From Lachnospiraceae bacterium UBA3645 (GTDB lineage: Bacteria; Bacillota; Clostridia; Lachnospirales; Lachnospiraceae), in the NCBI GenBank assembly GCA_002373555.1, contig DFKM01000060.1, positions 1 to 8,274 of the forward strand: 8,274 nt of DNA, in the 5' to 3' direction. Position numbers and translations under genes: made by a program. Numbering within the stretch: position 1 is the stretch's first letter; each line of letters opens with the position of its first letter. Shown one piece after another: positions 1 through 8,096 of the stretch. The notes beneath the pieces were generated by a model. The model was given only the letters and a program-made list of their open reading frames with translations. It did not search any database and was not told the DNA's origin.

Positions 1-2576
<2,576 letters not shown>

Positions 2577-2590
2577 TTGCTCCTCCGAAT

Positions 2591-2607
2591 TTAAAGAAAT
2601 TCTTTAA
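2591..2607. promoter_or_regulatory. Perfect 17-base palindrome, candidate operator upstream of the LysR gene
   Basis: TTAAAGAA and TTCTTTAA form a perfect inverted repeat around a single central A, lying 4 bases before the ribosome binding site of the LysR gene. It could bind a dimeric regulator, possibly the LysR product itself. It lacks the symmetric T-N11-A core usual for LysR sites: the outer pairs are T-N13-A and T-N15-A. It could also be a weak AU hairpin in the leader RNA, or chance in an AT-rich tract. Confidence 0.4.
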
Positions 2608-2628
2608 TTCTTTTATAATAATTCCCGT

Positions 2629-2657
2629 TTTACTTTTTATTTCCTTCCCAATATACT
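2629..2657 (+). promoter_or_regulatory. Candidate sigma-70-type promoter for the YgjV-like gene
   Basis: A -35 element TTTACT (2629-2634) is separated by 17 bases from a -10 element TATACT (2652-2657). Four and five of six bases respectively match the TTGACA/TATAAT consensus. It would give a leader of about 55 bases before the ATG at 2719. Assigned by eye only. Confidence 0.45.
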
Positions 2658-2678
2658 ACGTTCTGTAATCGAAAACAA
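2650..2678 (-). promoter_or_regulatory. Candidate promoter for the LysR gene (and lacZ)
   Basis: Read on the minus strand, TTGTTT (2678-2673) lies 17 bases from TATATT (2655-2650). The -10 is good (5 of 6) and the -35 poor (3 of 6). The -10 overlaps that of the plus-strand promoter candidate, so the two could not easily be occupied together. No promoter room exists between the LysR gene and lacZ, so this would serve both. Confidence 0.35.
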
Positions 2679-2718
2679 GCCGGCTGCCGGAACATTTTTT
2701 GAAAAGGAGGGATTACAC

Positions 2719-3231
2719 ATGTTCATTATGATCGGAAATGTACTGTCCGTTATTTCGGTCGCTTTCCTGATACTCTCCTGCTGTGCGGGCGACCGCAGAA
2801 AAGTCTATCAGATGCAGTTCGCGGAAACTGCCATGTGCGCAGCCTCGACTGCATTCTTCGGCGCGTGGTCCGGGCTTACCACGAACGCGATCGCGCTCTA
2901 CCGGAATTATAAAAATATGAATGACTCGTTTTCACGTACGGATATGATCGCGACATCCGTCCTGACGGTCGCGGCGGGGCTGTTCGTGAACGTCAACGGA
3001 GCGGTCGGCCTGATCCCGATCATCGCCACGCTCGAGATCACCTGTACAAACTTTTTTCTGAAGGATGTCCTGCAGATCAAAGCCGGGCTTCTTCTGAATA
3101 TCACGCTCTGGATGATCTATTTCTTTATGATCGGCAGCATCCCCGCCGGTCTCGGGCAGCTGCTCACGCTGCTGATGGGACTCCGCTCTTATTTTTCGTA
3201 CGGACACAGAAAAAAAGCGGCAGCTGCATAA
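2719..3231 (+). CDS. YgjV-like small inner-membrane protein
   Basis: A 170-residue, very hydrophobic protein with about six predicted membrane segments (roughly residues 5-22, 35-52, 76-93, 96-113, 122-140 and 141-158). The middle and C-terminal pattern recalls the Imp-YgjV family: an N...YRN.K stretch near 56-65, a G.(L)IP.I.T segment near 97-104, and a W...F..GSI..G motif near 131-144 followed by an N/L-R-rich last helix. This comparison is from memory. The molecular function of the family is not established and none is proposed. The ATG is preceded by AGGAGG at 2705-2710. It is the only plus-strand gene here and diverges from the LysR gene. Its last codons, for KKAAAA, are also the T-tract and stem of a terminator facing the other way. 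A small transporter of another family is the main alternative. Confidence 0.75.
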   Translation: MFIMIGNVLSVISVAFLILSCCAGDRRKVYQMQFAETAMCAASTAFFGAWSGLTTNAIALYRNYKNMNDSFSRTDMIATSVLTVAAGLFVNVNGAVGLIPIIATLEITCTNFFLKDVLQIKAGLLLNITLWMIYFFMIGSIPAGLGQLLTLLMGLRSYFSYGHRKKAAAA

Positions 3232-3248
3232 GCTCTGCAGTCTGCCGC
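3210..3248 (-). terminator. Intrinsic terminator of the transport operon, inside the 3' end of the YgjV-like gene
   Basis: On the minus strand a hairpin has arms GCGGCAG (3248-3242) with CTGCCGC (3223-3217), and inside them CTGCA (3240-3236) with TGCAG (3228-3224), with one unpaired A and a 7-base loop. A run of seven T (3216-3210) follows directly. This is a textbook rho-independent terminator for transcripts coming from metI, whose stop lies about 60 bases upstream. The plus-strand stop codon TAA (3229-3231) is in the loop. Read on the plus strand, the hairpin is followed only by GGATTTTA, so it is at best a weak terminator for the YgjV-like gene. Confidence 0.85.
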
Positions 3249-3306
3249 GGATTTTACATCACTGTGAAGACCGAATGTCTCCCTTGAAAATAACACGCCC
3301 GGCGCC

Positions 3307-3987
3307 CTAGGCTCTGTATCTTTTGTCTGTCTTTTGCGCGATCCGGCTCCCGACCTCCTGGATGATATGCACGATGATCACGGTCAGGAATACGCAGCAC
3401 CATGTCACATCGGGATTGAACCGCTGATGACCGTAGCTGATGGCGATCTGCCCCAGTCCCGTCCCGCCGATGGTCGCCGCCATGGCGGAATATCCGAGAA
3501 TCGTTACCATGGAGATGACCGCGCCGTTGATCAGCGACGGCTTTGCTTCCGGGAGCAGCACTTTCCGGACGATCTGATAATTATCCGTGCCCATGGACTG
3601 CGCTGCTTCGATCACCCCGGCATCCACTTCCTTCAGGGAGCTTTCCACCATGCGGGCAATGTAAGGAGATGACGCGATCACCAGCATGACGATCATTGCC
3701 CGGTTTCCCAGGCTGACGCCGACGATCCACTTGGCGACCGGCAGCATGGCGACCATCAGAATGATGAACGGAATGCTGCGGAAGAAATTGACGATCAGCC
3801 CGAGGATCCTGTTGAACACAGGCAGCGGGCAGATCCCCTCCCTGTCCGTGATCTGCAGCACGACCCCCAGCGGGAGCCCGATACAATATGAAATGGCCGT
3901 GGAAAGAACGGTCATATAGATCGTTTCCCAGATCCCCATCTGGATCAGCCCGTTCTCCCACAGTTTCATGAACATCTCAGAAAACAT
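3307..3987 (-). CDS. metI: Methionine-type ABC transporter permease MetI
   Basis: A 226-residue integral membrane permease of the MetI type, close to the usual 215-225 residues. It would form the homodimeric channel of a MetNI importer. About five membrane segments are visible (near 20-45, 60-84, 95-112, 150-175 and 193-211). The cytoplasmic EAA coupling loop, which contacts the ATPase, is EAAQSMG at 127-133 followed by LLP at 144-146. The segments FFRSIPFIILM (68-78) and TIGGTGLGQIAI (172-183) are typical of MetI. The ATG is 3 bases after the metN stop, and its ribosome binding site GAGGAGGGA (3994-4002) is made of the last metN codons, so the two are probably translationally coupled. It is the last gene of the operon, with the terminator just beyond. 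Substrate assignment rests on family and on the MetQ domain encoded upstream. Confidence 0.93.
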   Translation of the reverse strand: MFSEMFMKLWENGLIQMGIWETIYMTVLSTAISYCIGLPLGVVLQITDREGICPLPVFNRILGLIVNFFRSIPFIILMVAMLPVAKWIVGVSLGNRAMIVMLVIASSPYIARMVESSLKEVDAGVIEAAQSMGTDNYQIVRKVLLPEAKPSLINGAVISMVTILGYSAMAATIGGTGLGQIAISYGHQRFNPDVTWCCVFLTVIIVHIIQEVGSRIAQKTDKRYRA

Positions 3988-3990
3988 CGC

Positions 3991-4857
3991 TTATCCCTCC
4001 TCCTGCAGCTCGACCGGGCTGTCTTTCAGCCAGCGGGTGACTTTCTCTGCTTCGCTTTCCGAAGCCGGCATTTCCAGAAGGATCCGGACACGCTGCCCGC
4101 CATGTGCTTTTGCGCGCAGGCGTCTCTCCGGCAGGATCAGTTCTTTCGCGATCGCCGATTTCGGATCCGCGAATACTTCACTGACCTTGCCTTCCTCGAC
4201 GATCCTGCTCTGATCCAGTACGGCGACACGATCGCAGATCTGCTCGACCACCTTCATTTCATGGGTAATGATCACGATCGTCACGCCCATCTTCCGGTTG
4301 ATCTCCGCCAGGAGGTCCAGGATGGACCGGGTGGTATTGGGATCCAGCGCGGAAGTTGCTTCATCACAAAGCAGGTATTTCGGGCGGGTCGCCAATGCCC
4401 TTGCGATCGCGACACGCTGTTTCTGGCCGCCTGACAGCTGCGACGGATACGCATTCGCGCGGTCGGCCAGACCGACGATCTCCAGAAGCTCCATCGCCCT
4501 GCCCACCGCGTCACGCCTGCGCGTACCGGCGACTTCCAACGGAAAGGTCACATTATGCAGCACCGTACTTTGCTCCAGAAGATGGAAGCCCTGAAAGATC
4601 ATACCGATCGAGCGCCTGATCTCCAGCAGCCTTTTCCTGGAAACCGATGTGATGTCCTGTCCATCGATCACTACCCGGCCCGATGTCGGTCGTTCCAGCA
4701 GGTTAATACATCGCACCAATGTGCTTTTCCCGGCACCGGACAATCCGATGATCCCGTAGATCTCTCCGTCATGAATGGTCAGTTCGATCCCTTCCAGCGC
4801 GGTGATCTCCTCTCCGGCAGTCCGGTATGTTTTTCCAAGAGACTTTAATTCGATCAT
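3991..4857 (-). CDS. metN: Methionine-type ABC transporter ATPase MetN with a shortened C-terminal NIL domain
   Basis: The nucleotide-binding subunit that would power MetI. All ATPase motifs are intact: Walker A GLSGAGKST (38-46), Q-loop Q89, signature LSGGQKQR (141-148), Walker B LLCDEATSALDP with D165 and E166, and switch H199. At 288 residues it is shorter than typical MetN (about 340). After the ATPase core ends near ILPE (241-244), only about 40 residues follow. Residues 251-288 resemble the second half of the NIL (ACT-like) domain that binds intracellular methionine and inhibits transport; the first half seems absent. The ATG at 4857 has AGGAG at 4862-4866. It lies 66 bases after the binding-protein gene, with a strong hairpin between them. 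The ATPase call is certain, MetN very likely from the neighbours, and the domain loss is inferred from remembered family sequences. Confidence 0.93.
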   Translation of the reverse strand: MIELKSLGKTYRTAGEEITALEGIELTIHDGEIYGIIGLSGAGKSTLVRCINLLERPTSGRVVIDGQDITSVSRKRLLEIRRSIGMIFQGFHLLEQSTVLHNVTFPLEVAGTRRRDAVGRAMELLEIVGLADRANAYPSQLSGGQKQRVAIARALATRPKYLLCDEATSALDPNTTRSILDLLAEINRKMGVTIVIITHEMKVVEQICDRVAVLDQSRIVEEGKVSEVFADPKSAIAKELILPERRLRAKAHGGQRVRILLEMPASESEAEKVTRWLKDSPVELQEEG

Positions 4858-4877
4858 ACAGCTCCTATCTCTGCCTG

Positions 4878-4906
4878 AAGAAGGAGCGGACGCACCGCTC
4901 CCTCCT
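4878..4906 (-). other. Strong intercistronic RNA hairpin between the binding-protein gene and metN
   Basis: On the minus strand GGAGCGG and CCGCTCC pair perfectly around a 5-base loop, and the stem extends by five further pairs (two of them G-U) to about 12 pairs. No T-run follows, so it is not a classical terminator. It lies in the only sizeable gap in the operon. Such a hairpin after a binding-protein gene could protect the upstream mRNA from 3' decay or limit read-through, giving more receptor than transporter. That role is inferred from how such operons commonly behave. Confidence 0.6.
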
Positions 4907-4923
4907 TCAAGATCTGTCTGTGA

Positions 4924-6645
4924 TTACTGAATCGGGACGATCCCGGCTCCGGTCTGTTCGTTGTATTTATCCACAGCGCCATCCTGCAATGCCTTCACCA
5001 GTGCCTGAATGGGCGCGTTATTCTCATCGCCTCTGCGGACCGCAATGATATTCGCATAGGTCTGTGCCGCGTCACCGGAGGCATCCTCGATGGCCAGCGC
5101 ATCCGTTGTTTTCAGGCCTGCGCCAAGCGCGTAATTGTAATTGATCACAGCGATGGTTCCGTCATCACTGTTCTTCAGCAATGCGGGAACCGCATCCGCC
5201 TGCACTGCCTGGATCTGATACCCGTGATCATCTGCGATATCCAGGATCGTCACGCCGCTCTCGACCGACGCGCCTTCCGGAAGCTCGATCAGGCCTTCCT
5301 GTGCAAGCAGGAGAAGCGCTCTGGTCTGATTGGAATCATCGTCCGGGACAATGATCGTGGCGCCCTCCGCCAGTTCTCCAAGATCTGACACGCTGTAGCT
5401 GTAAATGCCGAAGGGTTCATAATGGATCAGACCGGCAGAGACCAGATCCGTATCGTTGGATTCATTGAAGCTGTTCAGATATGGCGTATGCTGGAAATAG
5501 TTCGCATCAAGCGTACCGTCCTGCAGCGCGGTATTCGGCAGTACATAATCATCATAGATCACGATATCCAGATCAATTCCCTGTTCTGCAAGGACCGGCT
5601 TGACGATCTCAAGCAGCTCCGCGTGCGGCGTCGAGCTTGCGCCAACCTTCAGGGTAACGGCTTCTGTTGCTGCTTCTGCCTCTTCCGCGGATTCCTCTGC
5701 TTCCGGCTCCTCTGCCGCTGCCGGTACGCCGCCTTCTACCACAAGGCTCTCCTCATAATCCAGGCCGTAAGTGTCCGCCAGCGTCGCTTCATAATCCGCA
5801 TGGAAGAAGTTCTCGTCCGCAAGGGATTCGATCTCTTCATTGATCCAGTTCAGCAGGCTTTCGTTTCCTTTGGAGACGGCCGGTGCGATCGTATCCTGGC
5901 TGCCGAGGGTGGGAATACCGACGGTATAGCCCGGATTCTGCAGCGCATACGCGATCACTTCGGTGTTGTCATTTGCCCATGCGGCTGCATTTCCGTTCTC
6001 GAGCGCATTCTTCGCATTTGCATAGGTATCGTATTTCTGCAAAGTGATCTCGGGATTGTTCTCGATCAGGTAAGTCTCTGCCGTGGTACCGGAGATGACG
6101 ATCACTTCATCGTCTGCGCCAAGCTCCGAAAGATCCGTAATGATCCGGCTGTCCGGGGAGACCACACCAAGCGCCACATTCATATAAGGAAGCGCGAAGT
6201 CCACTTTCTCGGCGCGTTCCGGTGTGACCGTGAAGTTAGCCAGGATGATATCCACCTTGCCGGTCTCCAGATATTCCACACGGTTCGCTGCCTCGGTGGA
6301 GACATAATTGATCTCGACGCCCAGATCCTCGCCGATCCGGTTGCCGAAGTAAACATCATAGCCCTGATAATCGCCGTTCTCGTCTACATAGCCGAAGGGG
6401 TTCTTGTCCGAGAATACACCGATGTTGATCGTCCCGCTCTCTTTGATCTCATCCAGCGTTCTGTAGACAGTCTCTGTCTGCTCTGCTTCTGCGGCCGCGC
6501 TGCCGGCTTCCGTCTCCGCCTCCACGGCTGATTCCGCAGCCGCCGCAGTCGTTTCCTGTGCTGCGCCGGAATTGCCGCATGCTGCCAGTAAAGCAGTCAA
6601 TGATACAGCCAGTCCCAAACCGAGTAACTTACGTAATGTTTTCAT
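4924..6645 (-). CDS. Fused double substrate-binding lipoprotein: family-3 amino-acid-binding domain plus MetQ/NlpA domain
   Basis: A 573-residue lipoprotein, about twice the usual size of a binding protein. Residues 1-22 are a signal peptide with lipobox LAAC and lipidated C23, followed by an Ala/Glu/Thr-rich tail to about 58. Residues 60-305 form a family-3 binding domain: INIGVFSDKNPFGYVDENG (73-91), then NRVEYLETGKVDIILANFTV with TPER, where R144 matches the carboxylate-binding arginine of this fold, and D226 in ANDN, the usual amino-group contact. The nearest remembered relatives are PEB1 (Asp/Glu) and CjaA (cysteine). Residues 306-329 are an Ala/Glu-rich linker. Residues 330-573 are a MetQ/NlpA domain: KVGASSTPHAEL (333-344), LPNTALQDGTLDANYFQHTPYL (two adjoining parts, 369-390), R442 and NYNYA (502-506). 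It overlaps the PAAT ATPase gene by 17 bases and precedes metN. One frame runs through both domains. Likely ligands, cysteine or cystine and methionine, are inferred. Confidence 0.93.
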   Translation of the reverse strand: MKTLRKLLGLGLAVSLTALLAACGNSGAAQETTAAAAESAVEAETEAGSAAAEAEQTETVYRTLDEIKESGTINIGVFSDKNPFGYVDENGDYQGYDVYFGNRIGEDLGVEINYVSTEAANRVEYLETGKVDIILANFTVTPERAEKVDFALPYMNVALGVVSPDSRIITDLSELGADDEVIVISGTTAETYLIENNPEITLQKYDTYANAKNALENGNAAAWANDNTEVIAYALQNPGYTVGIPTLGSQDTIAPAVSKGNESLLNWINEEIESLADENFFHADYEATLADTYGLDYEESLVVEGGVPAAAEEPEAEESAEEAEAATEAVTLKVGASSTPHAELLEIVKPVLAEQGIDLDIVIYDDYVLPNTALQDGTLDANYFQHTPYLNSFNESNDTDLVSAGLIHYEPFGIYSYSVSDLGELAEGATIIVPDDDSNQTRALLLLAQEGLIELPEGASVESGVTILDIADDHGYQIQAVQADAVPALLKNSDDGTIAVINYNYALGAGLKTTDALAIEDASGDAAQTYANIIAVRRGDENNAPIQALVKALQDGAVDKYNEQTGAGIVPIQ

Positions 6646-7417
6646 TTTTTCCTCCCGGGCTTCTGCCCTTATTTTTTCTTGTATAGGTAAATGATTTTAA
6701 GAATTCCTTCGCCCGCTCTGTCTTTGGCGCTTCAAAGAACTGCTCCGGCGGGTCCTCTTCTTTTATGCCGCCGTCATCCAGGAAAATGATCCTGTCTGCG
6801 ACAGCTCTTGCAAACTGCATTTCATGTGTGACGATCAGCATGGTCTTTCCCTGGTCGGCAAGTCCCAGCAGTACATCCAGCACTTCCCGCACCATTTCCG
6901 GATCCAGCGCCGCTGTCACTTCGTCAAACAGCATGATCTCCGGATGCATGCACAGCGCTCTTACGATCGCGACACGCTGTTTCTGACCGCCCGACAGCTG
7001 TCTCGGAAAGCTGTCCGCTTTCTCTGTCAGGCCGACGCGGGCAAGCAGCGCAAGCGCTTCCTCCCGTACTTCTTCCTTCGGCCGTTTCTGCACCCTGACC
7101 GGTGCCAGCAGGATATTGTCAAGCACGGTCAGATGCGGAAATAATTCATAGCTCTGAAATACCATGCCGATCCGCTGGCGGATCTCCTGCAGTTTCTTTG
7201 CGTCTTTGCGGACAAGTTCTCCCCGCAGCCGGATCTCCCCGCCCTGAATCTCTTCCAGGGCGTTGATACATCGCAGCAGCGTGCTTTTTCCGCATCCGCT
7301 GGGGCCGACGATCACGATGACTTCCCCTTCCTGCACGGTAAAGGAAACATCCTGCAGCACTGTCTGATCACCGAACCGCTTGGTCAGATGCTCTATTGTC
7401 AATATGTTTTCCGCCAC
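6629..7417 (-). CDS. Polar amino acid ABC transporter ATPase (GlnQ/HisP type)
   Basis: A 262-residue nucleotide-binding subunit for the two PAAT permeases upstream. It has Walker A GPSGCGKST (38-46), Q-loop Q88 in FQSYELFPHLTVLDN, signature LSGGQKQRVA (141-150), Walker B IMLFDEVTAALDP with D165 and E166, and switch H198. FQSYELFPH is typical of the PAAT subfamily, unlike the MetN version FQGFHLL. The start is GTG at 7417-7415, chosen because it follows GGAGGT (7429-7424) at good spacing and leads directly into the family N-terminus. It begins 4 bases after the permease stop. Its last 17 bases overlap the binding-protein gene, and its C-terminal tail codons carry that gene's ribosome binding site GGGAGG. 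A basic tail of about 20 residues after the core is unusual but probably of no functional weight. The exact substrate cannot be read from an ATPase. Confidence 0.95.
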   Translation of the reverse strand: MAENILTIEHLTKRFGDQTVLQDVSFTVQEGEVIVIVGPSGCGKSTLLRCINALEEIQGGEIRLRGELVRKDAKKLQEIRQRIGMVFQSYELFPHLTVLDNILLAPVRVQKRPKEEVREEALALLARVGLTEKADSFPRQLSGGQKQRVAIVRALCMHPEIMLFDEVTAALDPEMVREVLDVLLGLADQGKTMLIVTHEMQFARAVADRIIFLDDGGIKEEDPPEQFFEAPKTERAKEFLKSFTYTRKNKGRSPGGKNENIT

Positions 7418-7421
7418 ACCG

Positions 7422-8096
7422 TCACCTCCATCGTTTCTCCAGCGCGCCCGCCAGCAGACTCACCGGCCAGCAGACCAGGAAATAGAGAAAAAATACTGTC
7501 AGGTACACGCCGAAAGCTGCATTCGGACTGCTCATCCGGTTCGCCTCTATGATCTGCTGCGCCACCTTCAGGACCTCCACCACGCCGATCATCAGCACCA
7601 GGCTGGTGGTCTTGATCATTCTCGTGATCAGGTTGATCGACAGCGGGATCAGTCTGCGCACGGTCTGCGGCAGGATAATGTACCGGTAGACCTGCAGCTC
7701 GCCGAGTCCCAGCGCTTCCGCGCTTTCATACTGATGCACGGGGATACTGATCAGCGCGCCGCGCACCAGGTCGCCCATTTCCGCCGCACCCCAGAAAGTG
7801 AAGACGATCACGGCGGACAGTTCGCCCGACAGGTTCCACCCGAAGATCCTAGTGGTTCCGAAGTAAACGATGAACAGAAGTACCAGCTGCGGCATGATCC
7901 GGACGATCTCCAGATAACACCTTGTGACGGCCCTGCTGACCGGATTCTTCCAGGTCATCAGGATCCCGACGGCGATCCCGAACAGGATGCTGAGACCGGC
8001 AGACACCAGGCTGATCTGACAGGCTGTGCCGAGTCCGGCCAGGAGACGGTACAGGTTTTTTCCTTTCCATAAGACTTCAAGTCCCAAATCCGGCAT
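7422..8096 (-). CDS. Polar amino acid ABC transporter permease (HisM/GlnP type)
   Basis: A 224-residue membrane permease of the PAAT (HisMQ) family at normal length. It shows four or five hydrophobic segments (near 26-48, 66-84, 93-113, 160-180 and 197-218). The cytoplasmic coupling loop is YESAEALGLGELQVYRYIIL (123-142) followed by PQ, with the conserved glutamate, glycine and LP. EIVRIMPQLVLLF (63-75) corresponds to the family's usual E..RG.P...Q.F stretch. The ATG at 8096 is preceded by AAGGAGG (8110-8104), which lies within the end of the upstream permease gene, and the two genes overlap by 20 bases. It probably pairs with that permease as a heterodimer and with the ATPase that follows. 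The family is secure; the transported amino acid is inferred from the binding protein downstream. Confidence 0.94.
   Translation of the reverse strand: MPDLGLEVLWKGKNLYRLLAGLGTACQISLVSAGLSILFGIAVGILMTWKNPVSRAVTRCYLEIVRIMPQLVLLFIVYFGTTRIFGWNLSGELSAVIVFTFWGAAEMGDLVRGALISIPVHQYESAEALGLGELQVYRYIILPQTVRRLIPLSINLITRMIKTTSLVLMIGVVEVLKVAQQIIEANRMSSPNAAFGVYLTVFFLYFLVCWPVSLLAGALEKRWR
7424..7429 (-). promoter_or_regulatory. Ribosome binding site supporting the GTG start of the PAAT ATPase
   Basis: GGAGGT on the minus strand lies inside the last codons of the permease gene, about 7 bases before the GTG at 7417. No ATG is available near the conserved N-terminus, so this site decides the start. Confidence 0.7.

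Noticed and set aside
2680..2700. CCGG-CTG-CCGG followed by a T-rich run on the plus strand, resembling an attenuator before the YgjV-like gene
   Set aside because: The stem is only 4 pairs with a 3-base loop and is separated from the T-run, too weak to support a terminator or attenuator call.
3249..3306. Gap between the terminator and metI checked for a small gene or second terminator
   Set aside because: No open frame with a ribosome binding site and no stable stem with a T-run was seen; it is simply the 3' untranslated part of the transport operon.
4858..4923. Methionine riboswitch (S-box) or T-box in the gap before metN
   Set aside because: The 66-base gap is too short and holds only one simple hairpin. 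Any such leader would be expected upstream of the first permease gene, outside the window.
5656..5730. Possibility that the receptor fusion is a sequencing or assembly artefact joining two genes
   Set aside because: The frame is continuous through a plausible linker, the second domain has no signal peptide or start with a ribosome binding site nearby, and base composition does not change. Reads cannot be inspected, so the doubt is small but not zero.
5422..6531. A 369-codon open frame on the plus strand
   Set aside because: It is antisense to the fused binding-protein gene and shows no domain or ribosome binding site. The minus strand is clearly coding.
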